Of a stretch of 64,000 bases of DNA, positions 23,048-34,609 are shown in pieces. Position 1 is the first letter of the stretch; each line of letters begins with the position of its first letter. The stretch is from NCBI RefSeq assembly GCF_020080835.1, contig NC_058167.1:2666659-2730658 (forward strand), in the 5' to 3' direction. Under the pieces are notes generated by a model that saw only the letters and a program-made list of their open reading frames with translations, ran no database searches and was not told where the DNA came from. Source of the DNA: Cotesia glomerata (lineage: Eukaryota > Arthropoda > Insecta > Hymenoptera > Braconidae). The position numbers were made by a program, and so were the translations under genes.

Positions 23048-23826
23048 TGAAAGTATGTGAACCGCTTATAACTTTTGAACGGCTCGACCGATTTCATCGT
23101 GGTTGGTGCCATTCGAAAGGGCTTTACCAAACTTAGATTTTGAAAACTATTTGGACCGATTCAGATCAATAGATTTTGAGAAATCTTCAAAAAACTGAAA
23201 AAAAAATTTTTTTTAAATGTGGTTTTTTTTGGAATAACGCTTCATGGTTCAATTCCAAAAACTAATTAGCTCTTAACCTCAAAAAACCACGTCGATCGCC
23301 ACCAGTCCGGTCAAAATCAGTTGATTCGTTCGAGAGATATTGTGAACGAAAGAAAACCGAAAAAAGTGATTTTTCGGAATAACTCCGAAATTCCTAGCGC
23401 GATCAATTCAAAATTTAAGATTCATTGTGAGGCTTGAAAAACTGAGTCGAATGCTGCCAACTAAGTGAAAATCGGTTTATTCATTCAAAAGTTATTGCGG
23501 TTTAAAAATTCAAAAAATAGTATCTTATCAAATCTCTATCAGACTTTTGAGCTTGAAGAGCTCCAAAGCATAGGAAAGCAATCTCTTTGAGCTCGGAGAG
23601 CTCAAAATAACTCATAAATTGTATTTTTGAGCTTATTGGTGCAATTTTAAGCGCCTAAGTATGGAATTAGCGGGAAGTTGCAGGGATGGCCTTCAGGGTC
23701 AACCGTTTTTCTAATTTTTTTCAATCTAGTTTTTGAAAGAAAAAATACAAATAAAATGTTTGAAGCTTTCTTTTATTTTTTTTTTTAATTTTTCGAAAAA
23801 ACCATTTATTTTTTCGATGATTACTA

Positions 23827-25116
23827 GGGTAAATGCACCAGTTGTTGACCGGTCACCAATTAGTTGACCGATGTATAAAAAAGTTAATTAATTAATATTT
23901 TACAATGGTTTTGTTTTCTTAAAGTATTAAAATAAAAAAATATGGCATTTAATCATCATAATAAAAAATTACGCAATTAATTGCGCAGTGATTATAGCTT
24001 TAAAAAAATATTCTGAGTTTGTTTACAACGCAACCAGCCATAAAGCGGTCAAAAATAACTAGCGTACAATTGGAGAGTGAGTGCATTTCATCATTAATTT
24101 AGTGATATTTATCGCCATAATATAAAATATTTTAGTTTTATTATGTTAAATAAAGATCAGATTCCAACTTTTTTGAAAAAATAAAGTTAAATTATAAGTT
24201 TTAGTATTATTTTAAGACCGGTCAACTATTGGATCCGTCAGAAGCCCTTTACCCAGTAAGAAATTCATTCGGTCATTTATTAGACCCTCTGATTTTATCA
24301 CAATCCAATTAATGACCGTATATTTATAATACTAATTTCTTAACCTCAAAATTAAATCTGTCAAGTGTTTAAAGTACTTTAGTCGATCAATATTTTGTAA
24401 ATATAAAAATAATCATTATAAAATGTATATTTATAATTAAAATAATACTTAAAATCTTTTTTGATTATTAATTTTATTTTGTTCTAATTTTTTTAGTGAA
24501 CGGTTATATCAAAGAACGAATTATTAGAAGAAAAAATTGCTAAGCAATTAAAAAAATAAAAAAGAGTTACAAGCTAGTGAAAAAGCTTTAATTGAAAAAA
24601 AGAAGGAGAAGAATAAAAAAATTTCAAGTGAATCAGAAGAATTATCGTCATCAAAATGAATTTGTGATTATTTGTGACCTAAAAAAATGTGACTTTATGT
24701 TGATTATTGCCATTGTTTATGTTATTTTATAAAAAAGTACGATTTAAAATTATATTGTATGTTTAGTTTTGTTAAAGATGTCATTAATACTTCAAAAGTA
24801 CTGCATAAATTTAATTACATACATGTAGTTTACAAAATTACTTATAATTATTTCAGCGGTCAATTAATTGGAGAACGGTCGGTCATTTATTGGGTTTCTT
24901 CGGTCAATAATTGGTGATTTTAGTATTTCAAGATTCAAATAACAAAATTAATATAATTTTGTTAATTTTTATTATAAATAGTTATTAATTATTATTAATT
25001 AAGTATTTACCTTTAATAAAATCCATTACAAATTGTTTTTAGTAGGTTAATAGATTTTTTATAGCTTAGTACAGAAAAAGAAAACCTTAATCGGTCAATA
25101 ATTGGTGCATTTACCA
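23827..25116. mobile_element. 1.29-kb TIR element with TA target duplication
   Basis: The left end GGGTAAATGCACCAGTTG and the right end (reverse TGGTAAATGCACCAATTA) match over about 26 bp with few differences, and TA flanks both sides (23825-23826, 25117-25118), as in Tc1/mariner-type elements. No intact transposase is present. A lysine-rich frame ending near 24657 (LQASEKALIEKKKEKNKK) could be a transposase tail relic. CGGTCAATAATTGG-like motifs recur through the element in both orientations (near 23843, 24219, 24270, 24305, 24857, 24876, 24901, 25092). Confidence 0.75.
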
Positions 25117-25118
25117 TA

Positions 25119-26118
25119 CCTCCAATTTTTGTTTTTTTGTTTTTTCTTCATATTTCGAAGTTTTCTTTGAACAAAAAAATTTTCAAAACGGTGTTATGAG
25201 AAAAAAAAGCTAAAAAAAAAATTTTTTTTTTCAATCGGAAAAAAAAATATCAAAAGAACACCACTCCGAAAAAATTTGAGAAATTGCAGAAAATATTAAA
25301 GTTTCATATGTTAAAAAATAAAAATTAAAAAATGGTTACCATCGAGAAATTTTTGATTTTTTTCAAAAATCTAAAAAATAATGGTTAAAATGGGTTCAAA
25401 AAAATTTTTTTTATTTGTTTTTTGAAATGTACATTTAAAAACAAAAATTTTGAAAAAATAAACGTCCCTATACTAAGTTAAATTTTGAAAAAGTAATGGT
25501 CATTTGAAAAATTATGAAAAGCATTTTTTATAGGGTAGAAAAGGTTGAAAAATTTTCAGCCAAATCGAAAGGGGTCAGGGTAAAAAGTGGTCAATTTGGC
25601 GTAGAAATGCGCCTTACATGAGAAATATGTCTAGTCAAAAAGTTCTAAAACGTGTTGAATAGATATAAAGCTTCTAAAATTATTTGTAATACCTTATTTA
25701 ATTCGGAGTGACGTTTAGTAAATTGTTTTTCAAGGATTAATCAGCACATAAAAAATTACGATTGTCATTTACGAGACAAGTTGAAAAAAAAGAAAAAATT
25801 TTTCAGTTTTTCGTAAATAACTCAAACGCTAATATTATTTATGAAATTAAAAAAAAAAAATTCTGAACAAGGAGGAAATTCGGCCCATTTACACTTGAAG
25901 TCATAAGCTATCTATATAATATTTTCCTGCTATGTAGATTATGTTAAGTGTACATAGATGAACACTGGGACTTACAGATATAAAACGGATATCATATTTG
26001 CGATCTTTCATCTAGTGGGTCAAAAAGCATACATTCTATATAGTACCCAGCAGTCCAGACAGTAGAAAAAAGTTATGGGTTTTGTTTAAGACATCAAGTA
26101 TGCATGGTCAGATTTGGA
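25119..26118. other. AT-rich spacer
   Basis: Homopolymer-rich noncoding sequence. The last 80 bp (GGTTTTGTTTAAGACATCAA...) resemble sequence near 42530-42600 in reverse orientation, so it is partly repeat-derived. Confidence 0.4.
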
Positions 26119-26845
26119 AAATTTTTGTGAGAACCCTGTATAAATTTGCTAATAAAAATCTTAGAAATTGTGATAAAAATATGAACAATCACTCGTTCGA
26201 TTTGGAATTAAATTCTGAAAGTATTGTTGTTGTTTTTTTATTTTTTTGATGAAGATTTCAATATGTTATTAACAAAAAACATAGCCAAAGTAACAAATCT
26301 TAGTTTTTCGTGAATAACTCAATAACTATTGGTGATATCAAAAATCAGAAAAAAGATCCTTAAAGAGGAGAAAATTTCTAAAAAAAAGTCGTGACTCCCG
26401 GAACACTAGCTTAAAAAATAATAATTTTTATTAAATGTTGAAAATAGAGTTCCGCGCGACTTTTGTCACACGGCCGCGCCGATGCTAAAATACGACGGCA
26501 GTTGCGTGGAACCCTATTTTCAACAGTGAATAAAAATTATTGTTTTTCAAGTTAGAGTTCCGGGAGTCGAGATTTTTTTTTCAGAAATTTCCTCCTATTT
26601 AAGGATCTTTTTTCCGATTTTTGATATGACTAATAGTTATTGAGTTATTCACGAAAAAGCTAAGATTTGTTATTTTGGATATATTTTTTGTTAATAACAA
26701 ATTGAAATTTTCATCAAAAAAATGAAAAAAGCAACAACATTATTTTCAAAATTTAATTCCGCATCGAACGAGTGATTGTTCATATTTTTATCACAATTCC
26801 TTAGATTTTTATTATCAAATTTACACAGGGTTCTCACAAAAATTT
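26119..26845. repeat. 727-bp near-palindrome (fold-back element)
   Basis: The left arm (26119 to about 26457) starts AAATTTTTGTGAGAACCCTG; the right arm (about 26505-26845) is its reverse complement, ending CAGGGTTCTCACAAAAATTT. Arms of about 340 bp stay alignable throughout (for example AACAATCACTCGTTCGAT and ATCGAACGAGTGATTGTT). The spacer of about 45 bp contains a GC-rich patch (ACACGGCCGCGCCGATG), unlike the AT-rich arms. It could be a fold-back transposon or MITE. Confidence 0.85.
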
Positions 26846-26914
26846 CAGCTACCATGTAACATGGTAATGGTTACCATTCTACATAGGAATAAGTTATATT
26901 CTTTCCTCTCCGTG

Positions 26915-27750
26915 ATATTTTGCAAGTAGCTTTAGATTAATCTATCTCGTTAACGAATAAAAATTGCATGAAATATGCTGGAAACAACATTTAGAGTAAA
27001 GATTAACAAATAAAATAAGCAAAACAGGATTTCTCTAGGACCAATAATTTACGTCATAAGAATTTTTTAATGCAAAATTGAAGCGTTGAACGCCAACACG
27101 TTTAAGTAAGTAGCTCTAACTTGGTAAATAATTTATCGATTGATCTATTTTTTTTTAATCACAGCTTGGACTTACTTTTATTCAGAAAAAATTTAAGCAT
27201 AAAAAAATTTAATGAAATTTTAATTGCCCAAAAACGGTTTTTCAGTTTTTTTGGGCTCAAAAATAGTACAAATATAATACATGACTTTCGATTAACATAT
27301 ACACGCAAGTTCGAAGTGACGAGAGATTTAAAGAACAAATTATAAATAGGAAAAAAAAATTTTTTTTATGCAAAAAAATGGTTTGAAAATTTTTGCTACC
27401 AACGAGTTGATGGTATATGCCTTAATTTGTAAGACAAGAAAGTAAAAATAAGTATCTCTCTCTTGAGTTTTCAATTCTGAAAGTTGGGAGAAGGTAGAAA
27501 GGGAAATTATTTTTATTATTATTATTACAATATACAGATCTCCGAGAGAGAGCGAGAGGATAAGGTTTCTTATCGTTCGATCGACAGATGAGAAAAATTA
27601 TTTTAAATATATTTGACAAAGATTCTGTTTCTAAAAACTTTTTCAAAAATAAATTAACTTGCTTTTTTTACTTAACAATTGAATCAACTATTTGTTCATA
27701 CAATATATGTATCGAAATGCTAGGAATTTTATGATTCGGATAAATAACTG
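26915..27750 (+). repeat. Dispersed repeat, copy 1 (inverse copy at 41645-42485)
   Basis: Matching landmarks occur in reverse order and orientation at 41645-42485: AGATTAATCTATCTCGTTAA, AACGCCAACACGTTTAA, the TTCAATTCTGAAAGTTGGGA purine/GA-rich block, GATAAGGTTTCTTATC, and the closing ATGATTCGGATAAATAACT. Both copies are diverged, with indels. A deleted third piece lies at 39690-39780. No coding capacity was recognised. Confidence 0.7.
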
Positions 27751-27760
27751 GTCGTCGAGG

Positions 27761-28497
27761 GAGCTTTATTCAAAAAGTTAATTTGATTATTCATAAAAAT
27801 TTACCAAACTGTTGACCGAAAATTATATAATCTATCAATCATTATGTTAAAAATGATAATGCTATGCAAGTAATGAAAATGAAATTTTTATTAATGAATA
27901 AAATGTTTGGTCAATTGTTAAGTATATTTTTATAAATAATTACATAAACTTTTTAAAAGAAGTTTCCCAGATGACGAATTATTTTTTCCGAATCATAAAA
28001 TTATATGAGTTGTTTATGACTTCAAGTGAAAATGGCGTTTTGTCAAAAATTTTTTAGGTGAATTTGATCTATACATTTTTCTGAGTTTTTAAAAAAAATT
28101 TTTTTCATCGAACCATTGCACATTTGATGTCTTGAAAAAAACGCTACATGTTTTTTCTCCCGTTTGAAGCATTTGAGCGGAAACCTTGAAGTCCAGGTAT
28201 AGTATATATCATTCATTCTATTACTACAGTATTACCTCTGCTTTAAAATAAAGGTTCAGACGAAAATTGTAATAGTGTTATTTAAGCACTTGCAAACTTA
28301 AGTACGTCAGAAGTCAATGATATTATTAAAAAAAAATTTTAATAGTGAATTAAAAATTTTTTATCTTATTACCTTATTTAAGTTTTTTGAGTGTATAATA
28401 TTTATAAAATTTTTCGCTTTTATTATATAAAGTAAAAATCGTAGTTCCTCAAGCTTTGTTTAAAGTTTATTTCGAGATACAGAGAAATTAAGCTAAC
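27761..28497. other. AT-rich spacer
   Basis: No gene seen. A segment near 28110-28180 (GCACATTTGATGTCTTG) resembles the 42530 repeat region. Confidence 0.4.
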
Positions 28498-28732
28498 ATG
28501 GCAACGTTTAAAACTACAGAAAATTCAATTAATTTATTCATTGATGATGTTAAAGAAAAACTTAGGCATGCGTTAAACTTCAAGAATAAAATCGAAATTT
28601 TAACTTGTATACCTCAAGAATGGAGTAGTCGCAAAGTTTCACATATATTCAATGTTTATTATTCATTTGTAAATAAATTACGTCTATATCAAAAGCGACT
28701 AAAGCGAAGGAAACCAAAAATTGTCTCAGCAC
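28498..28732 (+). CDS. Candidate first exon, HTH-like domain of transposon-related proteins
   Basis: An ATG in good context (AACATGGCA) opens a frame with KNKIEILTCIPQEWSSRKVS followed by a basic YQKRLKRRKPKI tail. The pattern 'ILT.iP..WS.rKi...FNV......K' resembles a short domain that I know from uncharacterised, probably transposon-derived arthropod proteins. A good splice donor (CACAG/GTAATT) lies at 28733; past it the frame becomes AT-rich and ends at 28770. I could not identify a following exon. This may be a gene fragment or chance. Confidence 0.35.
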
Positions 28733-29396
28733 AGGTAATTGACTATTATTTTTTTGTATTTTATTTTTAAGAACTAATCTTGATCATTTATTTTTAATCT
28801 CTCAAGCTCAAAAAAAAAACAACGAAAAATCAAAGCAATCATCATAGATGAATATTACAATATAATAAAAATTATAAAATAAAAATATTTATGATATTCT
28901 CCGTATACTAGTTTCCTGAAAAATAATAAAACTCATTCTCTGTGAGAGTAAGCTTAAGTTGAAAATTATTATAAAATTAATTACAAATTTTAAGCTGTTT
29001 TATGTGCCTATTGTCTATTTATTACCTACTGATATTATAGATTACCTATCAATAATATATAATATAGGTTCTTTAAGCAGTCTAAATTTCATAATGACCA
29101 CGTTTTGAAAAGTATACCTAATTACCAATGGAATTAGTTTCATTATCCTATTTTTTTCTTTTTCCAACTTTTCTGTAATGAGAATTTAAGTACTTGGGCC
29201 TTACTTCCTCCTACAAATTTGGGTACTTAAAGGAAATGTACTTCACTATTTTCAACAGTTATTCAAGAGTATCGACTCAGACAGTAACCTCGAAAATTTT
29301 AAAATTTTGATTCGATAAAAATCAATTTGTTGTGTCAGTTTTTTGATTTTTTTATTATAAAATTTTCATCTTTTTTTATCTTCGAATATTATAAAC
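28733..29396. other. Noncoding sequence upstream of the hAT gene
   Basis: AT-rich. The hAT 5' terminal inverted repeat should lie here or further upstream, but I could not identify it. Confidence 0.4.
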
Positions 29397-29658
29397 ATGA
29401 CTTCTAAACAATCCGGAGGGAAAACACGAAGTGAAATAGCATCTCTTTTTGAGTACGTTAGGAATCAAGCTAAATGTAAAGTTTTAAATTCCTGGGAAAA
29501 AATGATCAGATCTGATCAGATATGAAAAGGCATGAGTCTTCAGGTCTGATCAGATATGAAAAATGACCGGGTCTGATCAGACCTGGCCAGGCATGTTCAT
29601 GTCTGATCAGACCTGTTCATGTCTGACTCGATCAGATCCATAAAAAAAAAAAAAAAAA

Positions 29659-29735
29659 ATTGGTGCCGACGGGGATTCGAACCATGTACGTTGCGCTCTT
29701 CAGACTGATACTTTACCTGTTGACCCAATGACTCA
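29659..29735 (-). repeat. tRNA-like segment (pol III A and B boxes)
   Basis: On the minus strand an A-box-like TGGGTCAACAGG is followed about 45 nt later by a perfect B box GGTTCGAATCC and ends GTCGGCACCA, then a long T run (a pol III stop). CTGAAGA occurs where an anticodon loop (GAA) would be. Stems pair poorly, so this is probably a tRNA-derived SINE head or decayed tRNA and not a functional tRNA. Confidence 0.5.
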
Positions 29736-29850
29736 TCTTATCTCTACTGTACCTTTCAAAATACTTTAAGTAATTTAAATTTTATACATGACTTATCCTT
29801 ATAGTTAACGGAGTTCTACACTTAATTTATTAATTATTAATAATTAATTA

Positions 29851-30030
29851 TACACAGTAAAAAATTTCGCGTCATTGCGTCAAAAAATTTCGTGATAAAA
29901 ATTTTTATGTTAAATATTTAACACTTTTTTGTGTTAATTTAACAAAATAAATGTTAAATTTACACATAAAAGTGTTAAATATTTAACACAAAATTTTTTG
30001 ACGCAATGACGCAAAATTTTTTACTGTGTA
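29851..30030. mobile_element. 180-bp MITE with long terminal inverted repeats
   Basis: The left arm TACACAGTAAAAAATTTCGC is mirrored at the right end (TTTTTTACTGTGTA). The arms remain paired for about 40 bp through CGTCATTGCGTCAAAAAATT. TA lies on both outer sides. The middle is also self-complementary (GTTAAATATTTAACAC). Confidence 0.85.
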
Positions 30031-30390
30031 TATTAGAGTGATTTATTTGGGACGGGTATGTATTTTTTTCGATCCATTAACATATGGTTCTCTGTAAAGT
30101 AAAAAAAAAATTTCTTCAAGGTTTATTCCGCAATTATAATTTTATTGTTTACTTTCAAAATTGAAGTTTTTTTTAATTAAAACGTATAGGAAATGAAAAA
30201 TTATTTGTGTGTTCTATAATTTAGCAGCTTTTGACACTACTGCAATGGACCAAGGCGGTAGCTTAAAATAATAACAGACACCTTGAAAAGACTTATCGCC
30301 TATCGACATCAACTGATATATTTTGGTATTTTCAGGCTATCAAACTCAAACTTTTAATAAATAATCTTATTTTTCGCGTATTCAATAGAA

Positions 30391-30450
30391 CACAGTAAAA
30401 AATTTTATGTCACTGCGTCAAAATTCATCGTTAAAAATCATCGTTTTGGC
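30391..30450. repeat. Single-ended relic of the same MITE family
   Basis: ACACAGTAAAAAATTTTATG followed by TCACTGCGTCAAAATTCATC matches one end of the MITE at 29851. The opposite end is missing. Confidence 0.5.
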
Positions 30451-30699
30451 ATGGAAAATTAAAAAGTTCATGCTTATATAAGCCGAAATTTTAGATGAAA
30501 GTTGTACATTTAAAATTTATAAGGGGATAGAAACTGATACGTCATACGGAACAAATTAATTTTAAAAATAGAACTGCAGTCTATAGTTCGATAAAATTTT
30601 TCTTCCAGACTTAAAATATCATTTAAGAGAGCAGATTATGCATGAACAGTTCTTGTCAGCTGATATATGGAGTTTTAATCCTTATCTATTTTAGGCTAG

Positions 30700-31270
30700 A
30701 TCAGACATGATTAGACATGGACAGGTCTGATCAGGTCTGAGGGTATTTAACGCTTTAGACATGAACAGGCATGGACAGGTCTGATCAGGTCTAAGCATAT
30801 TTAATACTTCAGACATGAACAGGCTTGATCAGATCTGATCAGGTCTGAGCGTATTTAATGCTTCAGACATGAACAGGCATGAACAGACATGAGCAGGCAT
30901 GAACAGGCTTGATCAGGTCTGATCAAGTCTGAGCGTATTTAACACTCCAGACATGAACAGACATGAACAGGCATGGACAGGTCTGATCAGATCTGATCAG
31001 GTCTGAGCGTATTAAATGCTTCAGACATGAACAGGCATGAACAGACATAAGCAGGCATGATCAGGTCTGATCAGGTCTGAGCGTATTTAACACTTCAAAC
31101 ATGAACAGGCATGGACAGGTCTGAGCATATTTAACGGTTCAGACATGAACAGGCACGGACAGGTCTGATCAGACCTAATTTCAGGCCTGATCATACATGA
31201 ACAGGCCTGATCAGGTCGGATTTCAGGCCTGATCAGATATGAACAGGTCTGATCAGTCCTGATCATTTTT
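30700..31270. repeat. Minisatellite of CAGACATGAACAGGCATG / TGATCAGGTCTGAGCG units
   Basis: Seven to eight composite units of about 60-90 bp. Each consists of an ACATGAACAGGCATGGACAG block, one or more CTGATCAGGTCTGA blocks and a spacer GCGTATTTAACGCTTC. The spacer itself is near-palindromic. The last 120 bp switch to GGCCTGATCA-type units and run into the right terminal repeat. Confidence 0.85.
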
Positions 31271-34200
31271 TCCCGGGTTGTGGTTATCAATCTGTAAGTA
31301 CATCGAGTATTAATTTTTATTTGTTAAAATTTTATAAAAACGCTTTAATAATGACGTTTGTTAGTTCATATCAAACTAAATGTTAAATGTTTTTCGTTGT
31401 TTTTTTTTTTTTTTTATCAATTTAACAGAATTAGAAATATGTTCAATTAAATTATTTCAAAATTTTAAATTACTATTGTTATAAAAATTTATTAAATCTG
31501 ATGGTATTGTTTTTTCCAGAAAGAACATACTTCTAATCAAAGACGTCATTTGAAGGATCGACATCGCGAAATTTATGACCAAATATATCCATTCAATCAA
31601 CATAAGAGTGAGTTTTCTACTACTGAGACGGAAGAAGAGTCAACAAAAGAGTCAACTTATTTGAATCGCGTAGCATTAAATAAAACGACTCTAAAAACGG
31701 CACTATTGAAGCTAGTCACAATCAATGGTCGCCCTTTTTCAATTCTACAAGACGAAGGAATGCGAATGATTTTGGATCCATTAATTTCTCGAATGCCAGA
31801 GAAAGTAATCATCAATGAAGAGACTGTGAAAGATGATGTAATCAACACTGCCAATAATATCAAGAAGACAATACAAAAAGAGGTCAAAGAATGCAATTTA
31901 GTCAGCTTGAAAGTTGATATTGCTTCTCGCTTAGGGCGATCATTTCTCGGAGTTAACATTCAGTATATTAGAGGCGGTAAAATTATAATCAGAACACTTG
32001 CTGTAGAAGAAATAACAGAAAGGCATTCCGGTGAAAATTTAAAGAACTTGATTTTGAGAACTTTTGATTTATACGGAATTGATGTGAAAAATATTTATTC
32101 CTTCACATCTGACAACGGTACAAATATGGTCAAACTCTCAGAATTACTGGCCGAAGAACAAAATTTTCCTGTGGAAGAAGATGATGTACGCAATGAATTA
32201 ATGTGCAATATTGACAATACTACCCTTAACAATACCGGTAGTTACACAGACAATCCCATTGAAGAAGATATGGACTTCGAAATTAATGACTCTACAACTA
32301 TGGATGACGACAATGATCTTGGATTTGATCTTGAATTACAACCAGATCTTTCAGAAATGGAATTGAGTCGCTCAATGGAAACACTGCAGCAGAGTTTTTC
32401 ACTGGTTAATATTCGTTGTGCAGCTCATACGCTGTAGCTTGCAGTTCAAGCTGCAATCAATAAATCAAACCTTCAGAAATCATTGTCAAAAGCAAGAAAC
32501 GCAGCTAAAATTTTTAGAGTCGACAGTACAATTAACGAAATCAGGCGTTTAAGACCGACTGCGTCAAAACCTATTCTCGATTTGCCTACTCGCTGGTCAT
32601 CTACGTATGATATGTTATTCTCTTTGCTTAAATTGGAAGACTTCAAAAGTTACGTTCCATCACTTACTGCGAGTGATTGGAATAACATAAAACATTATGT
32701 AAAAGCATTAAAACCAGCAAAAGATGCTACTTTAAAATTACAAAAGGAGCAGCTAACGTTGCCGGAATTTTATTCAGTGTAGTTAATATGCCTCGAACAA
32801 ACGGAAAAAATTCAGACGCCATTATCAAAAAACATCATAAAGTATATGAAAGTTCGACAAGATAATCTCTTTGAGAATCTTGCTTTAATTTCTGGAATTT
32901 ATTTAGACCCTCTTTATAATGTTTTACTAACCGAAGAACAGGAGACTGAAGCTGTAAATCATTTGAGTCAAGTATGGCAGAGTTTGAATTCATTAAAAAG
33001 AGGTGATCTAACTGAACAGGATTTATCAAATAGTGTAGTGGATAAATCATCCGAAGAACTTCAAGAGGATACTTCAATACCAACAGTGCTACTCCAACAA
33101 ACTACACGCTCGAAAGAAGGCGAAGCTTGAAAAAAATGCAACTATTGATATAAAGCCATTGTTATCAAATTTTAAGAATCAAGAAGAACGAAATCCTCAA
33201 ATTCCACTGCTTCAATATTGGGAAGAAAAAAAGTTGTTAATGCCTGAATTTTTTCAACTTGCAAGAATTATATTAGCGGCTCCTGCAACTCAAGTTTCCG
33301 TAGAGCGACTGTTTTCCGGACTAAAGTATATTTTTTCAGACCTGCGTGCAAAGCTGAAATCAGACTTGATAAATTCTATAATGATCGTTAGAATGAATTA
33401 CAAAGATATTTATGAAAAAAATGATAATATAAAAAAGGTAAAACAAGCTAGAAAATCTATAAATAAAAGTAATACAAGTAGTTCCATAAGTACAGAAAGC
33501 TCAAATGAGAATAGTCAAGAAGATGTGTAATATGTTGTAATCTAATATATAAAATTCTCGTGTCACAGTTTTCGTTGCCATACTCCTCCGAAACGGCTTG
33601 ACCGATTTTGATGAAATTTTTTGTGCTTATCCGGTATCTATAAGAATCGGCCAACATCTATTTTTCATCCCCCTAAATGTTAGGGTAGTCCACCCCTAAA
33701 TTTTTTTTTTTATTTTTTAGACAAAATTTTTAATTTCTATTTTTTTATGATACAACATACAAAAATACATACAATCCTCAATTTTCACCCTTCTACGATC
33801 AACCTTTATTTTTTAATAGCCATTTTAGTAATTTAATCATTTTTCCTCTCCGGTCGAAAACTGATCAATCGTCATTTAATTAGTTATCCCCGCCAGATGT
33901 CTACAGGTGTCACTTCTGACCCAGTAAACAGCACGGAGTAGGGATGAGAACGAAGCCGGTCTCCTTTCTTTCTCACTCCCTACACAGTTGTCGGCCATCA
34001 TTATTGTTTATGCATCAAGTGTAGTAGTAACGTTGACAATTATTATTTTGCTATCTCAGTGTAACTCTCATATTAACTTTTAATCATTTCTATTTTATCA
34101 ATAATAATTAAATTATCAATTTTGAGTGTATTTTGCACGATTAGTTAATCAAGTGATTTTATAAACTCAAAAGTACTCAACACGTGACACGAGCTTCCAA

Positions 34201-34609
34201 TAACAACGAATTTTGTGTTGTAAGTATACTTTTTTTTATTTATATCGAAAATGTTGTTGATCTCATAAAAATGTAATTTTAATTTAATTTTATTAAAAAA
34301 ATGTAATTGAACAATTAAGATTTTCATAGTTTCCAAAAAATCAATCATTATGAATCTTTATTTTGAAATGTCAATGGAAATATTGGTTGTATGAAAAAAT
34401 TATAAGAGACAATGTTTTCATAAAATTTAATTTTTTACTTTTGTTTGAAAAATTTTTCCATAAACCTTATATTTTTGTTATAATTTCATAAATTAAAACT
34501 AATCATTTCGAAACTGCGGCAAAAATCCTGGCCCTAATTATACTTTTAACATTTTTCATCATTAAATAATTTCATTAATTCTATTTATGTATGTTTTGTA
34601 CAGTGAGCA

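Larger units (their letters stand above)
18187..23708 (+). repeat. Repeat-family copy split by the Copia element
   Basis: The left half (18187-18419) starts AACTTCCCGCTAAG, forms a small hairpin with CGGGAAGTT about 36 nt on, and runs into (GT)n. The right half (22949-23708) resumes the (GT)n tract, then CGGCTCGACCGATTTCATCG, the GAGCTC block, and ends GAATTAGCGGGAAGTT plus GCAGGGATGGCC...AACCG. The two ends carry the inverted 13-mer AACTTCCCGCTAA / TTAGCGGGAAGTT. Removing the Copia element restores a copy of about 1 kb. No protein is encoded, so it is non-autonomous. Confidence 0.8.
29491..31277. mobile_element. 1.8-kb TGATCAG-rich TIR element inside the hAT BED exon
   Basis: The left end CCTGGGAAAAAATGATCAG and the right end (reverse CCCGGGAAAAAATGATCAG) form terminal inverted repeats. 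TT on both sides (29489-29490, 31278-31279) can be a 2-bp target duplication: removing the element and one TT restores the BED-finger codons in frame. The interior has TGATCAG palindromes at both ends, a tRNA-like segment, a nested MITE and a minisatellite. No transposase is encoded. The superfamily is unknown to me. Confidence 0.75.
29397..33530 (+). pseudogene. hAT-family transposase gene, two exons, split by an insertion
   Basis: Exon 1 starts ATG at 29397 (MTSKQSGGKTRSEIASLFEY), reaches a cysteine pair, and is interrupted after 29490 by the TIR element. It resumes at 31278/31279 (CGYQS) and ends at a donor TCT/GTAAGT (31294). An acceptor TTTTTTCCAG ends at 31519. Exon 2 continues in phase with NQRRHLKDRHREIYDQ, completing a BED zinc finger (Cys pair, then HLKDRH). 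Exon 2 then gives the hAT catalytic core (SLKVDIASRLGRSFLG; FTSDNGTNMVK; RCAAHTL; LDLPTRWSSTYDML) and the C-terminal dimerisation domain (LAAPATQVSVERLFSG). Lesions: TAG at 32435-32437 (where CAG fits AAHTLQLAV), TAG at 32780-32782, and a frameshift near 33110. It is therefore inactive. Confidence 0.85.

Noticed and set aside
27121..27345. 74-codon frame inside the dispersed repeat
   Set aside because: The inverse copy near 42100 does not keep it open, and the composition is random.
29659..29735. Functional tRNA gene
   Set aside because: Acceptor and T stems pair poorly despite good A and B boxes.
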